Assembly: GCF_034006335.1 (NCBI RefSeq)
Contig: NZ_JAWDIQ010000003.1
Reading direction: 5' to 3' (one strand)
Length of the DNA stretch: 64,000 bases
Source of the DNA: Paracerasibacillus soli
Lineage (GTDB): Bacteria; Bacillota; Bacilli; Bacillales; Amphibacillaceae
The position numbers and the translations under genes were made by a program. The notes under the pieces are model-generated. The model saw nothing but the letters and a program-made list of their open reading frames with translations. It did no database searches and was not told the DNA's origin. Shown here piece after piece: positions 20,701-31,401 of the stretch (position 1 is its first letter; each line of letters opens with the position of its first letter).

Positions 20701-21374
20701 TCCTTGATATTCAAGGAGAGAAGGATAAGAAGGAAATTATTATCCAAGGTGAAGTAGAACAAAAATCATATACTGCACCGTATAATGCACGCTTGAAAGT
20801 TGTTGTGGGCGATGAAGTAATTGCCGGTCAAGAACTTACGGAAGGTTCTATCGATCCAAAAGAATTAATCCGTGTGCAAGGTGTAGAAGGCGTACAGGAC
20901 TATCTATTACGCGAAGTACAACGCGTGTACCGTTTACAAGGTGTAGAAATTGGTGATAAACACGTAGAAGTAATGGTTCGACAAATGCTTCGTAAAGTCC
21001 GTGTCATGGATGCGGGTGAAACGAATGTGTTACCAGGATCACTTCTTGAAATCCATCAATTTAAGGAAGCAAACCTTAAAGCGTTACAAGAAGGTAAACA
21101 GCCAGCTGTCGGAAAACCGGTATTACTCGGTATAACGAAAGCATCACTTGAGACAGACTCGTTCTTATCAGCGGCATCGTTCCAAGAAACAACACGTGTT
21201 CTAACAGATGCAGCAATTAAAGGTAAGACTGATGAACTATTAGGTCTAAAAGAAAACGTCATTATCGGAAAACTTGTTCCTGCAGGTACAGGAATGCAAC
21301 GATACCGTCGTATTCAAGCACCAAACTTCGAAACGGAAGAAAATACGGAAGAAGTAGAAGAAACAGTGCAATAA
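17775..21374 (+). CDS. rpoC: RNA polymerase beta' subunit (frame broken five times)
   Basis: Beta' carries the catalytic metal loop NADFDGDQMAVH (near residue 450) and the N-terminal zinc site [20 protein letters not shown]. The start is TTG 17775 behind AGGGAGG, giving a start like LDVNNFEYMKIGLAS. Breaks are near 17821 (CAGA for CCAGA), 18791 (TCTGTCG for TCTGGTCG), 19488 (one A short), 19555 (A run beside CCAGA) and 20150 (one A short). Repaired length is 1200-1201 residues. A strong terminator follows. Confidence 0.95.
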
Positions 21375-21419
21375 ATTGTAAAAGTGTAGGCGCCGCTGTA
21401 TGCGGTGGTCATCACTACA

Positions 21420-21475
21420 GGAAAGAAGTCAGCTATTAAAAATGCTGACCTCTTTCCGCATTATTTTTTATCATT
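21420..21475 (+). terminator. Terminator after rpoC
   Basis: GGAAAGAAGTCAGC (21420-21433) pairs with GCTGACCTCTTTCC (21444-21457), with one mismatch, followed by a T-rich stretch. It separates rpoBC from the str operon. Confidence 0.75.
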
Positions 21476-21529
21476 ATTTATGAGAACAATAAAAAAACGG
21501 AATATCGAGAAAGATTATTACATTTCGAG

Positions 21530-21558
21530 TTGACATTAAAAAACGAGAATGATAATAT
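21530..21558 (+). promoter_or_regulatory. sigma-A promoter for ybxF and the str operon
   Basis: TTGACA (21530-21535), exactly 17 bases, TAATAT (21553-21558). One of the best promoters in the window. Confidence 0.8.
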
Positions 21559-21605
21559 ATTCAAGGTGATTCCGTTTAAAAAAGTTGCTTTGGAGGATTT
21601 TACGG

Positions 21606-21875
21606 ATGTCTTATGAAAAAGTAACGCAATCAAAATCACATTTGATTATTGGAACAAAGCAGACCATAAAAGCAATGGAAAATGGCGAAATAAGTGAAGT
21701 TATTATTGCGAGTGATGCAGATCCTAGGGTGACGCAAAAGGTCGCAGAAACTGCAAATGAATTAGGGGTAACCTGTCATTCTGTAGATTCCAAGAAAAAA
21801 CTAGGTCGCGCTTGCGGTATTGATGTTGGTGCATCGGCTGTTGCGATTAAAAAGACCGTATCACTTTCATCATAG
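21606..21875 (+). CDS. rplGB: L7Ae-family ribosomal protein YbxF
   Basis: An 89-residue L7Ae/L30e-fold protein that binds kink-turn RNA. Family features: IIGTKQTIKAMENGEISEVIIASDADP (split here for length) and the C-terminal KKKLGRACGIDVGASAVAI. ATG 21606 follows GGAGGA. As in B. subtilis it is the first gene of the rpsL operon. Confidence 0.9.
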   Translation: MSYEKVTQSKSHLIIGTKQTIKAMENGEISEVIIASDADPRVTQKVAETANELGVTCHSVDSKKKLGRACGIDVGASAVAIKKTVSLSS

Positions 21876-22012
21876 ATAACAATAAACGTATTGCTTTGTT
21901 TTTTTACCCAAAGATGAACCGCCTGGATGTGTGGCTTTAGAAAACATACAAACAGTAATTGGTTTCAACAGTGATTTTTGTATGATACAAACAACCGAAA
22001 GGAGGAAAAATA

Positions 22013-22428
22013 ATGCCTACAATTAATCAACTTATACGTAAAGGTCGTGTAAGCAAACCAAAGAAATCTGACTCACCACACTAAACAGAGGTTACAATAG
22101 CTTTAAAAAGAAATTTACAAATGTAAACTCACCACAAAAACGTGGCGTATGTACTCGTGTTGGTACACTAACACCGAAAAAACCAAACTCAGCACTTCGT
22201 AAATATGCGCGTGTTCGTTTATCTAATAACATGGAAGTAACTGCATATATTCCTGGTATTGGCCATAACTTACAGGAGCACAGTGTTGTATTACTTCGTG
22301 GTGGACGTGTAAAAGACTTACCAGGGGTTCGTTACCACATCGTACGTGGTGCACTAGATACTGCTGGAGTTGAAGGACGTCAACAAGGCCGTTCTAAATA
22401 CGGTGCAAAAAGACCTAAACAAAAATAA
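22013..22428 (+). CDS. rpsL: Ribosomal protein S12 (frame broken once)
   Basis: S12 is part of the decoding centre. The streptomycin-relevant segments TPKKPNSALRK and GRVKDLPGVRYH are the ordinary sensitive forms. The shift is near 22079: CACCACAC where CACCAGCAC is expected (SDSPALNRGYN). Corrected length is 138 residues. ATG 22013 follows AAAGGAGG. Confidence 0.94.
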
Positions 22429-22466
22429 TGTAATCACAACTAGGAGATAGGAAAGGAGGAGGCCAT

Positions 22467-22937
22467 ATGCCACGTAAAGGACCAGTACCTAAACGCGATG
22501 TATTGCCAGATCCACTTTATAATTCAAAATTGGTTACTCGTTTGATTAACCAAATTATGGTGGATGGAAAACGAGGAAAGGCACAAAAGATTCTTTATAA
22601 AGCATTTGAAATTGTTGGTCAAAGAAGCGGTCAAAATCCGATGGAAGTATTTGAGCAAGCAATGAAAAATGTGATGCCAGTCCTTGAAGTACGCGCTCGC
22701 CGTGTTGGGGGTTCTAACTACCAAGTACCAATGGAAGTTCGCCCTGAACGTCGTCAAGCACTAGGACTTCGTTTTCTTGTAAACTATTCACGTTTACGCG
22801 GTGAAAAAACAATGGAAGAACGCTTAGCAAATGAAATTCTTGATGCATCTAACAACACAGGAGCTGCTGTTAAGAAACGCGAAGAATTGCATAAAATGGC
22901 AGAAGCAAACAAAGCTTTTGCACACTATCGTTGGTAA
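22467..22937 (+). CDS. rpsG: Ribosomal protein S7
   Basis: S7 (156 residues) nucleates the 30S head and lines the E site. MPRKGPVPKRDVLPDP is the usual start, behind AAAGGAGGAGG, and the C-terminal KMAEANKAFAHYRW is typical. The frame is intact. Confidence 0.96.
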   Translation: MPRKGPVPKRDVLPDPLYNSKLVTRLINQIMVDGKRGKAQKILYKAFEIVGQRSGQNPMEVFEQAMKNVMPVLEVRARRVGGSNYQVPMEVRPERRQALGLRFLVNYSRLRGEKTMEERLANEILDASNNTGAAVKKREELHKMAEANKAFAHYRW

Positions 22938-22996
22938 GCTAAATTATCTATTAAAATATAAAATAAAAGAATTATTTATAGGAAGGAGAAGAATAC

Positions 22997-25072
22997 ATGG
23001 CTAGAGAGTTCTCCTTGGAAAAGACACGTAATATCGGTATTATGGCACACATTGATGCTGGAAAGACAACAACAACCGAACGTATTCTTTTCTACACAGG
23101 ACGCATTCATAAGATTGGTGAAACGCACGAAGGTGCTTCACAGATGGACTGGATGGAGCAAGAACAAGAACGCGGAATTACAATTACTTCTGCGGCTACA
23201 ACTGCTCAGTGGAAAGGACATCGAATTAATATCATTGACACTCCTGGACACGTAGACTTCACAGTTGAAGTTGAACGTTCCCTACGAGTACTTGATGGTG
23301 CAGTAACAGTACTTGATGCGCAATCAGGTGTAGAACCACAAACAGAAACAGTTTGGCGCCAAGCAACAACATATGGTGTTCCAAGAGTTGTGTTTATTAA
23401 TAAAATGGATAAGATAGGTGCAGATTTCCTATACGCAACAAAGACTTTAAAAGATCGTTTAGGTGCTAATGCCCATCCTGTCCAAATGCCAATCGGAGCT
23501 GAAGATCAGTTCGATGGTATTATCGACCTCATTAACATGGAGGCACACTTCTACCTTGATGATTTAGGAACGAAAGATGAATCAAAAGAAATTCCTGATG
23601 AATACAAGGAACAAGCAGAAGAGCTTCGAGCTTCATTAGTAGAAGCAGTAGCTGAGCTAGATGAAGATCTTATGATGAAATTCTTAGAAGGAGAGGAAAT
23701 CTCCAACGATGAATTAGTCGAAGCTATCCGTAAAGCTACACTAAACGTAGAATTTTACCCAGTATTCTGTGGATCTGCGTTTAAGAATAAAGGTGTACAG
23801 CTATTATTAGATGGTGTTATTGCTTATCTTCCTGCACCAACAGATATTGAGGCAATTAAAGGGATTGTTCCTGATACAGATGATGAAGTAGAACGTCCTG
23901 CTGATGATAAAGCACCATTCTCAGCACTAGCATTTAAAGTTATGACAGATCCATTCGTTGGTAAACTTACATTCTTCCGCGTTTACTCAGGTACACTTCA
24001 TTCAGGTTCATATGTTATGAACTCGACGAAAGATAAACGTGAAAGAATTGGTCGTATCCTACAGATGCACGCAAACCACCGTGAAGAGATCTCTGAGATT
24101 CATAGTGGTGAAATTGCAGCTGCAGTTGGTTTGAAGGATACAGCTACTGGGGACACACTTTGTGATGAAAAGGATCTTGTTATTCTTGAATCAATGGAAT
24201 TCCAGAACCAGTTATCGAAGTCGCTATTGAGCCAAAAACAAAAGCTGACCAAGATAAAATGGGTATTGCTTTAGGTAAACTAGCTGAAGAAGATCCAACA
24301 TTCAGAACTGAAATGAACGCAGAAACTGGTCAAACGATCATCGCTGGTATGGGTGAGCTTCACCTTGATGTAATTGTTGACCGTCTAAAACGTGAATTTA
24401 AAGTTGAGGCAAATGTTGGTGCTCCACAAGTTGCTTATCGCGAAACATTCCGTGGATCTGCTGAAGTTGAAGGTAAATTCATTCGTCAGTCTGGTGGTCG
24501 TGGACAGTACGGTCACGTATGGGTTAAATACGAACCACTTGAAGAAGGCGCTGGCTTTGAATTTGAAAACAAAATTGTCGGTGGTGTTGTACCACGTGAA
24601 TACATTCCAGCTGTTGAATCTGAATTAAAGATGCACTAGAAAACGGTGTGTTAGCAGGATACCCATTAATCGATGTGAAAGCATCATTATTTGATGGTAG
24701 TTATCATGATGTTGACTCTAACGAGATGGCATTTAAAATTGCTGGATCTATGTCTCTAAGAGCAGCTAAAGATAAATGTAGTCCTGTTCTACTTGAACCT
24801 ATGATGAGTGTTGAAATTGTAATCCAGAAGAATATATGGGAGACATTATGGGTGATGTTACATCTCGTCGTGGACGTGTTGATGGTATGGAAACGCGTGG
24901 TAATGCACAATTAGTTCGCGCATATGTACCATTAGCTGAAATGTTCGGTTATGCAACTGCACTTCGTTCAAACACACAAGGTCGTGGAACATATACAATG
25001 GTATTTGACCACTATGAAGAAGTACCAAAAAGCATTTCTGAAGAAATTATTAAGAAAAATGCTGGTGAATAA
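22997..25072 (+). CDS. fusA: Elongation factor G (frame broken three times)
   Basis: The translocation GTPase. The G1 motif is AHIDAGKTTTTERIL, G3 is DTPGHVDFT and G4 is NKMDK; domains II-V follow. Breaks are near 24203 (expected CCCAGA, seen CCAGA; EFPEPV), near 24630 (one A short) and near 24825 (expected CCCAGA; VIPEEYMGDIMGDV). Corrected length is 692 residues, equal to B. subtilis. It sits between rpsG and tufA as usual. Confidence 0.95.
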
Positions 25073-25180
25073 TTGCTTTTTTGAGCAATGTCACGTATAA
25101 CTTTATTTAGAGACTTAGAAATTTCTAAGTTAAATATAAAAATATAAACTACTTTTATTTTATTAAAGGAGGAACTATAA

Positions 25181-26369
25181 ATGGCTAAAGAAAAATTCGA
25201 TCGCTCCAAATCGCACGTAAACGTTGGTACGTTAGGACACGTTGACCACGGTAAAACTACATTAACTGCTGCAATTACTACTGTAATGCACAAAAGAAAT
25301 GGTTCTGGTGACGCAATGGCTTATGACCAAATTGACGGTGCACCAAAGAGAAAGAGCGTGGTATTACAATCGCAACTTCTCACGTTGAGTATGAAACAGA
25401 AACTCGTCACTATGCACACGTAGACTGCCCAGGTCACGCTGACTATGTTAAAAACATGATCACTGGTGCTGCACAAATGGACGGTGCTATTCTAGTAGTA
25501 TCTGCTGCTGATGGCCCAATGCCACAAACACGTGAGCACATTCTACTTTCACGTAACGTAGGGGTACCTGCATTCGTAGTATTCATGAACAAAGTAGATA
25601 TGGTTGATGATGAAGAACTACTTGAATTAGTTGAAATGGAAGTACGTGACCTATTAACAGAATATGACTTCCCTGGTGATGATATTCCTGTTATCAAAGG
25701 TTCTGCACTAAAAGCACTAGAAGGCGTTGAAGAATACGAAGAGAAAATCGTTGAATTGATGAATGCAGTTGACGAATATATTCCAACTCCAGAACGTGAC
25801 ACTGACAAACCATTCATGATGCCAGTTGAGGACGTATTCTCAATCACTGGTCGTGGAACAGTTGCTACAGGCCGTGTTGAACGTGGTCAAGTTAAAGTCG
25901 GTGACGAAGTTGAAGTAATCGGTCTTGCTGAAGAAGCTAAGAAAACTACTGTAACAGGTGTTGAAATGTTCCGTAAGCTTCTTGATTATGCTGAAGCTGG
26001 AGACAACATTGGTGCACTTCTTCGTGGGGTAACTCGTGAAGAAATCAACCGTGGTCAAGTACTTGCAAAGCCAGGTACAATTACACCACATACAAATTTT
26101 AAAGCAGAAGTTTATGTTCTATCTAAAGAAGAAGGTGGACGTCATACTCCATTCTTCACAAACTATCGCCCACAGTTCTACTTCCGTACAACGGATGTAA
26201 CTGGTGTTGTTCATCTTCAGAAGGCGTAGAAATGGTTATGCCTGGAGATAACATTGAAATGAATGTTGAATTAATTTCACCAATCGCTATTGAAGAAGGT
26301 ACACGTTTCTCTATCCGTGAGGGTGGACGTACAGTTGGATCTGGCGTAGTATCTTCAATTGTAAAGTAA
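25181..26369 (+). CDS. tufA: Elongation factor Tu (frame broken twice)
   Basis: Delivers aminoacyl-tRNA to the ribosome. The G1 motif is GHVDHGKTTLTAAI, with DCPGHADYVKNM and NKVDM further on. Breaks are near 25347 (CCAAAG for expected CCAGAAG, at GAPEEKERGITI) and near 26218 (CTTCAGAAGG for expected CTTCCAGAAGG, at HLPEGVEMVMPGDN). Corrected length is 396 residues. A strong terminator follows. Confidence 0.95.
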
Positions 26370-26386
26370 TTTAATAATTGTACAGT

Positions 26387-26427
26387 AAACAGGTAGCTAT
26401 CCCGGGATATAGCTACCTGTTTTTTTG
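26387..26427 (+). terminator. Terminator after tufA
   Basis: A 14-bp perfect stem (26387-26400 with 26409-26422), with a run of T's. It ends the str operon. From 26428 to 26671 I see no gene or clear signal. Confidence 0.88.
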
Positions 26428-26671
26428 TTTAACGAGATTCGATTGTATTAGGCTCTTCTTCTAAGATAATAATCTCCTCCTACGATATACGCATGTTGAA
26501 TATAAGCCAAAGTAAGGAATACCACATTTTATAACTTAAACTGCATGAATCAGCTTAGGTCTTTCATCCTATTCAATATAAATTTAAATATTAAGCCCTA
26601 TGTACACAAGTAGACTTTCAGATAATAATGTTAATACAGGTCATTAATTATAAAATAGAGGAGATAGAATC

Positions 26672-27351
26672 ATGAACAATCAAATAAAGGGATGGAAGAG
26701 GTTCATTACAATTTTCACGATATTACTAGTTTTTATTATGGTGACTGCTTGTAGTAATAAGGCAAATAAAAAGAAGATGAATCAAAAGGTGAAAGTCAAG
26801 TAGTGGAAAAGGAGAACGGCAATCAAGATGATGGTGAAAACAAACAACATGAGCAATCAGAGGACGCTTCAAAAACAGACGAAACTGGACCGGACGATGA
26901 GACAGAGGATGAAGACGGAGCAGATAATGAGGCATCAGAGATAGAAGATGATAATTTACCTGATGAAATGAAAGTCGGTGTGCAACAAAGCCATGAAAAC
27001 GGTACGGTAGTGACAGTTGACAGCATAAGCTTTGATGAAGAGTATGTCATTGTACATATCACAGCAATTAACGGAAAGGATTCCTATATTAAATTGACAT
27101 ACAATATTTGGGACGGTGCAAAATTAGTAGATGACACAGGTTTTGAATATCATTATTTAGCGCCAGAGGATAATCGTGACTTAAGAATAGAAAGTGGTGA
27201 AAGGTTAACAGGTTCCCTTGTATTTATTGGAAGATTACAGGATGAAGCGAAAAGTTTAAATTTAACTTTTAACCCCGGGAATCCACAAGATAATAGTAAA
27301 CATGATTATGATCCCAAGTTAATTTTTAAAGATATTGAGATTAAACGATAA
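26672..27351 (+). CDS. Lipoprotein with an acidic linker and a DUF4352-like domain (frame broken once)
   Basis: ATG 26672 follows GAGGAGA. Residues 1-27 form a lipoprotein signal ending VTACS, with Cys as the lipid anchor. One A is missing near 26775, after which the frame continues as a very acidic, low-complexity linker (EDGADNEASEIEDD) and then a globular domain of about 120 residues (VVTVDSISFDEEYVIVHITA). Corrected length is 226 residues. The domain resembles the DUF4352 extracellular family, but this is only a resemblance. It forms a pair with the OmpA-type lipoprotein 18 bases downstream. Confidence 0.75.
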
Positions 27352-27369
27352 ATAATGGAGGGAGTGAAG

Positions 27370-28110
27370 ATGAAAAGAGGAAGTAAATTACGAACGAAAA
27401 GGCCATTTTATCTTTTTTTAATAGCGTGCTTCTTACTTTTGTTGTTAGCCGCATGTGCGAAGCAAACAGATTCTAAACAGGTAGAAAATCAAAAACTGAA
27501 AGAAACGGAAATGCAAGCTGATGTTGAATCAGAAGTGGTGGAAGGTAAAGTAAACAAGCCGATTGAAGAGGAAATTGCGATTGAGGATATGTCAGATGCG
27601 GAAATAAGAGAGCGGTATGAAGCATCACAAGTGATGACATCAGTGATGGTAAGGAGTAGGGTCACAACGAGTAAAGCAGCCCCATCACAAATTGAAAAAG
27701 AAGTAATGCAAACATTAGATGACTTTAATGCGGTAAAAGCTGACGGAGGCACAATGCTTACATTACCAGACCATATTTTATTTGACTTTGATTCCGATCA
27801 ACTTCGTAATGAGGCAAATAAAGTACTAGCACAACTTGTCCAAGTTATTGATACTGCAGGAGGTACAGTTACAATATTGGGACATACGGATAGTAAGGGT
27901 ACTGCTACATATAACCAAGCGTTATCAGAAAGACGAGCCCAAGCAGTAAAGGACGCACTTGTACAAAAGGGAATAGCGTCATCCAAAATGGAGGCAATTG
28001 GTAAGGGGGATACCGAACCAATTGCAAATAATGCACATCCGAATGGAAAGGATAATCCAAAAGGTAGACAACAAAATCGACGTGTAGAAGTAGTCGTGCA
28101 AGGACTTTAA
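27370..28110 (+). CDS. Lipoprotein with a C-terminal OmpA-like peptidoglycan-binding domain
   Basis: A 246-residue protein. The signal peptide ends LLAACA (lipobox Cys near residue 30); an acidic linker follows, then an OmpA/MotB-type domain from about residue 133. It shows ILFDFDSDQLRNEA, ILGHTDSKGTATYNQALSERR and ENRRVEV-like QQNRRVEVVV, the peptidoglycan-contact pattern. It is probably anchored to the membrane and touches the wall. ATG 27370 follows GGAGGGAGTG. Such domains are uncommon in Gram-positive bacteria, and I know of no such gene at this site in B. subtilis. Confidence 0.82.
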   Translation: MKRGSKLRTKRPFYLFLIACFLLLLLAACAKQTDSKQVENQKLKETEMQADVESEVVEGKVNKPIEEEIAIEDMSDAEIRERYEASQVMTSVMVRSRVTTSKAAPSQIEKEVMQTLDDFNAVKADGGTMLTLPDHILFDFDSDQLRNEANKVLAQLVQVIDTAGGTVTILGHTDSKGTATYNQALSERRAQAVKDALVQKGIASSKMEAIGKGDTEPIANNAHPNGKDNPKGRQQNRRVEVVVQGL

Positions 28111-28137
28111 ATATAGTGCAGTATGGACAATTTTTAA

Positions 28138-28182
28138 GAAGAGAGAAAGGTATCCACATATTGATACTTTCTCTCTTTTTTA
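28138..28182 (+). terminator. Terminator after the lipoprotein pair
   Basis: GAGAGAAAGGTATC (28141-28154) pairs with GATACTTTCTCTC (28163-28175), with one bulged G, followed by a T run. Confidence 0.85.
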
Positions 28183-28325
28183 ATGGCGGTAAGAAAAAAT
28201 GATTTGTATGAATAAAAGTGGCTATTTCATGCCATGATGGGAATGTATATTTATGGAAGAGTTAAATCGATATGCGCAAAAAGAAAAAGGTAGATAAACA
28301 TAACAAAAGAATTTTATAGATTCCC

Positions 28326-28354
28326 TTGCAATCAAGTGTAATAGTTTGTATAAT
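28326..28354 (+). promoter_or_regulatory. sigma-A promoter of the S10-spc-alpha superoperon
   Basis: TTGCAA (28326-28331), 17 bases, TATAAT (28349-28354). No other comparable promoter is seen until after rplQ. Confidence 0.8.
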
Positions 28355-28429
28355 ACATAAATGTGCAAACCGATAGAGTTTAAGAAAAAGGTTGCTTTGG
28401 TCGCGTTTTTTCTATATAATAAGAACGTT

Positions 28430-28560
28430 GGCCATATAAGAGGATAGCCGCAAAGGTATCCCAAACAGCGCGATGATGTGGAAGGTTGTTGGCACACCCG
28501 GCCCCTTTGCCATGGCGAGTGACCAAGAAATTTTCACGGAGTATGTCTGTTTATAAAATA
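28430..28560 (+). promoter_or_regulatory. S10 operon leader
   Basis: The roughly 200-base untranslated leader includes a GC-rich segment (28475-28530: GATGTGGAAGGTTG, later CACACCCGGCCCCTTTGCC) that I recall as common upstream of rpsJ in Bacillus relatives. Its ligand, if any, is not known to me. Confidence 0.45.
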
Positions 28561-28580
28561 GGCGTAAAGGAGGGAAAGTA

Positions 28581-28888
28581 ATGGCAAAAGAGAAAATCAG
28601 AATTCGTTTAAAAGCTTATGATCACCGTATTTTAGATCAATCAGCTGAAAAAATCGTGAACACCGCAAAACGTTCGGGAGCAAATGTGTCAGGTCCAATT
28701 CCATTACCAACTGAGAAGTCAATCTACACAATTCTACGTGCGGTACACAAGTACAAAGATTCACGTGAACAATTCGAAATGCGTACACATAAACGTCTAA
28801 TCGATATTGTTAATCCAACACCACAAACGGTTGATTCGTTAATGCGTCTTGACTTACCATTGGTGTTGATATAGAAATTAAATTATAA
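28581..28888 (+). CDS. rpsJ: Ribosomal protein S10 (frame broken once)
   Basis: S10 (102 residues when corrected) is also the NusE antitermination partner. The shift is near 28862, where CATTGG stands for expected CATCTGG; the end should read DLPSGVDIEIKL. The start follows AAAGGAGG. First gene of the superoperon. Confidence 0.95.
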
Positions 28889-28913
28889 GAGATATTTATA
28901 GGAGGTGTAACGG

Positions 28914-29543
28914 ATGACGAAAGGAATCTTAGGTCGCAAAATCGGCATGACTCAATTGTTTACGGAAGACGGTGAACTTATTCCGGTAACAGTAGTGCAA
29001 GCTGAGCCGAATGTCGTTTTACAAAAGCGCACATTAGAAAATGACGGTTATGAAGCCATTCAAATAGGCTTTGCTGATGAAAAAGAATCTCGTACAAATA
29101 AAGCGAAAAAGGGTCATGCTGAAAAAGCAAACACAACCCCTAAGCGCTACATTCGTGAGATCCGTGATGCTAACCTTGGCGAGTATGAAGTAGGCCAAGC
29201 AATTAGTGTTGAAGTTTTCCAAGCTGGCGATAAAGTTGATGTAACTGGAACTTCGAAGGGTAAAGGTTTCCAAGGCTCAATTAAACGTCATAATCATTCA
29301 CGCGGACCAATGAGTCACGGTTCACGTTATCATAGAGGTTCAGGTTCTATGGGTGCAGTTGATGCGGCTCGTGTATTTAAAGGTAAAAAACTCCCAGGAC
29401 ATATGGGTTCTGAGCAAGTAACCATTCAAAACTTAGAAATTGCAAGTGTTGATGTTGAACGCAACCTACTATTAATTAAAGGTAATGTTCCAGGAGCAAG
29501 AAAATCTTACGTAAAAATCACGAGTGCAGTAAAGGCTAAATAA
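28914..29543 (+). CDS. rplC: Ribosomal protein L3
   Basis: L3 (209 residues), a primary 23S assembly protein near the peptidyl-transferase centre. GILGRKIGMTQLF begins it, and GSMGAVDAARVFKGKKLPGH is the conserved central loop. Start behind AGGAGGTG; intact. Confidence 0.96.
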   Translation: MTKGILGRKIGMTQLFTEDGELIPVTVVQAEPNVVLQKRTLENDGYEAIQIGFADEKESRTNKAKKGHAEKANTTPKRYIREIRDANLGEYEVGQAISVEVFQAGDKVDVTGTSKGKGFQGSIKRHNHSRGPMSHGSRYHRGSGSMGAVDAARVFKGKKLPGHMGSEQVTIQNLEIASVDVERNLLLIKGNVPGARKSYVKITSAVKAK

Positions 29544-29569
29544 TCACATACATGAAGGGAGGATATGTC

Positions 29570-30193
29570 ATGCCTAAAGTAGCACTTTTTAAACAAGACG
29601 GATCAAAAGCTGGAGAAGTTGAATTAAACGACTCCGTATTCGGTATCGAACCAAATACACATGTATTACACGAAGCAGTAGTCATGCAACAAGCATCGAT
29701 GCGTCAAGGTACACACAAAGTTAAAAATCGCGCGGCGGTTAGCGGCGGTGGTCGTAAACCATGGCGTCAAAAAGGAACAGGTCGTGCTCGTCAAGGGTCT
29801 ATTCGTTCGCCTCAATGGGTTGGCGGTGGTGTAGTATTTGGACCAACTCCACGTAGCTACAGCTATAGATTACCTAAAAAAGTACGCCGTTTAGCTCTAA
29901 GATCTGCGTTATCTTCTAAAGTAATTGAAGAAAACTTAGTAGTATTAGAAGGCTTAACATTTGAAGCACCAAAAACAAAACAAGTTGTTTCATTACTAGA
30001 TGCATTAAAAGTTGAAGGCAAAGCGTTAATTGTTACAACGGAAAGAGATGAAAACCTAATCCGTTCTTCAAGTAACCTTCAAAAAGTCAATGTTTTGACT
30101 GTTGAAGAAGTCAACGTACTAGACTTGTTATCGCATGACAAGCTAATCCTTACAAAGGATGCAGCTGAAAAAGCAGGGGAGGTGTTCGCGTAA
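29570..30193 (+). CDS. rplD: Ribosomal protein L4
   Basis: L4 (207 residues) lines the exit tunnel; its loop KPWRQKGTGRARQGSIRSPQ is clear. ATG 29570 follows AAGGGAGG; six upstream in-frame codons are not used. It overlaps rplW by one base (TAATG). Confidence 0.96.
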   Translation: MPKVALFKQDGSKAGEVELNDSVFGIEPNTHVLHEAVVMQQASMRQGTHKVKNRAAVSGGGRKPWRQKGTGRARQGSIRSPQWVGGGVVFGPTPRSYSYRLPKKVRRLALRSALSSKVIEENLVVLEGLTFEAPKTKQVVSLLDALKVEGKALIVTTERDENLIRSSSNLQKVNVLTVEEVNVLDLLSHDKLILTKDAAEKAGEVFA

Positions 30194-30480
30194 TGAAAGA
30201 TCCACGTGATATTATTAAACGCCCTGTCATTACTGAACATTCTGCTGACTTAATGGCAGAGAAAAAGTATACTTTTGAAGTAAATCCAAAAGCAAACAAA
30301 ACAGAAATCAAGGATGCTGTTGAACTTGTATTTGGTGTGAAAGTAGAAAAAGTAAACACGATGAATTTAAAAGGTAAATTCAAGCGTATGGGCCGCTACG
30401 GTGGTTATCGCTCAGATCGTAAGAAAGCTATCGTTCAGCTTTCAGCAGACAGCAAAGATTTAGATTTCTTTGAAGCATAA
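30193..30480 (+). CDS. rplW: Ribosomal protein L23
   Basis: L23 (95 residues) sits at the tunnel exit and docks trigger factor and SRP. DIIKRPVITEHSADLM and the loop VEKVNTMNLKGKFKRMGRYGG are typical. Start overlaps the rplD stop, suggesting coupling. Confidence 0.95.
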   Translation: MKDPRDIIKRPVITEHSADLMAEKKYTFEVNPKANKTEIKDAVELVFGVKVEKVNTMNLKGKFKRMGRYGGYRSDRKKAIVQLSADSKDLDFFEA

Positions 30481-30510
30481 GTTTAAAATGTAGTGAAGGA
30501 GGGAAAAAAG

Positions 30511-31341
30511 ATGGCGATTAAAAAGTTCAGACCTACCTCAAATGGTAGACGTAATATGTCTATATCTGATTTTGCAGAAATCACAACAGACAAACCTGAA
30601 AAGTCTCTACTAAGTCCATTGCCAAAACGTGCAGGACGTAATAACCAAGGTAGAATTACGACTCGTCATCAAGGCGGCGGTCACAAACGTCAATATCGTA
30701 TTATCGATTTCAAACGTGATAAAGACGGAATACCAGGACGCGTTGCTACGATTGAATATGATCCAAACCGTACAGCAAATATTGCTTTAATTCATTATGC
30801 GGATGGTGAAAAACGTTATATTCTAGCACCTAAAGGTTTGAAAGTAGGACAGCAAATTGAATCAGGAAAAGAAGCTGACATTAAAGTGGGTAACGCTTTA
30901 GCATTAGCTGATATTCCAGTAGGTACAATCATTCATAATGTAGAGCTTAAACCGGGCCGCGGTGGACAGCTAGCGCGTTCAGCTGGAGCTGAAGCACAAA
31001 TTTTAGGCCGTGAAGATAAATACGTATTAGTACGTTTAGCTTCAGGAGAAGTTCGCTTAATTCTTGCTACTTGCCGCGCAACAATCGGTCAAGTTGGAAA
31101 TATCGAACATGAATTAATTCGTGTTGGTAAAGCAGGACGTTCTCGTTGGTTAGGTAAGCGCCCAACTGTACGTGGATCTGTTATGAACCCAGTTGATCAC
31201 CCACACGGTGGTGGTGAAGGTCGTTCACCTATCGGTCTTAAATCACCTGTTACACCTTGGGGTAAACCAACACTTGGTTATAAGACTCGTAAACGTAATA
31301 AACCGTCTAATAAATATATTGTTCGTAGTCGTAAAAAATAA
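30511..31341 (+). CDS. rplB: Ribosomal protein L2
   Basis: L2 (276 residues) is needed for subunit joining and peptidyl transfer. MAIKKFRPTSNGRRNMS begins it; the C-terminal HPHGGGEGRSPIG carries the essential His. Start behind AAGGAGGG; intact. Confidence 0.96.
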   Translation: MAIKKFRPTSNGRRNMSISDFAEITTDKPEKSLLSPLPKRAGRNNQGRITTRHQGGGHKRQYRIIDFKRDKDGIPGRVATIEYDPNRTANIALIHYADGEKRYILAPKGLKVGQQIESGKEADIKVGNALALADIPVGTIIHNVELKPGRGGQLARSAGAEAQILGREDKYVLVRLASGEVRLILATCRATIGQVGNIEHELIRVGKAGRSRWLGKRPTVRGSVMNPVDHPHGGGEGRSPIGLKSPVTPWGKPTLGYKTRKRNKPSNKYIVRSRKK

Positions 31342-31401
31342 CAGAACAGATTAATATGACGGGAATGAAACCCGTCTCTTAACTCTGAAAGGAGGTTTAC
31401 T

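Noticed and set aside
14121..26369. Programmed ribosomal frameshifting in rpoB, rpoC, fusA and tufA
   Set aside because: There are no slippery heptamers with downstream structures at the breaks, the same genes have no such events in relatives, and the number of breaks points to sequence error.
28222..28497. Reverse-strand open frame before rpsJ
   Set aside because: It covers the S10 promoter and leader, lacks a ribosome site and has random-looking composition.
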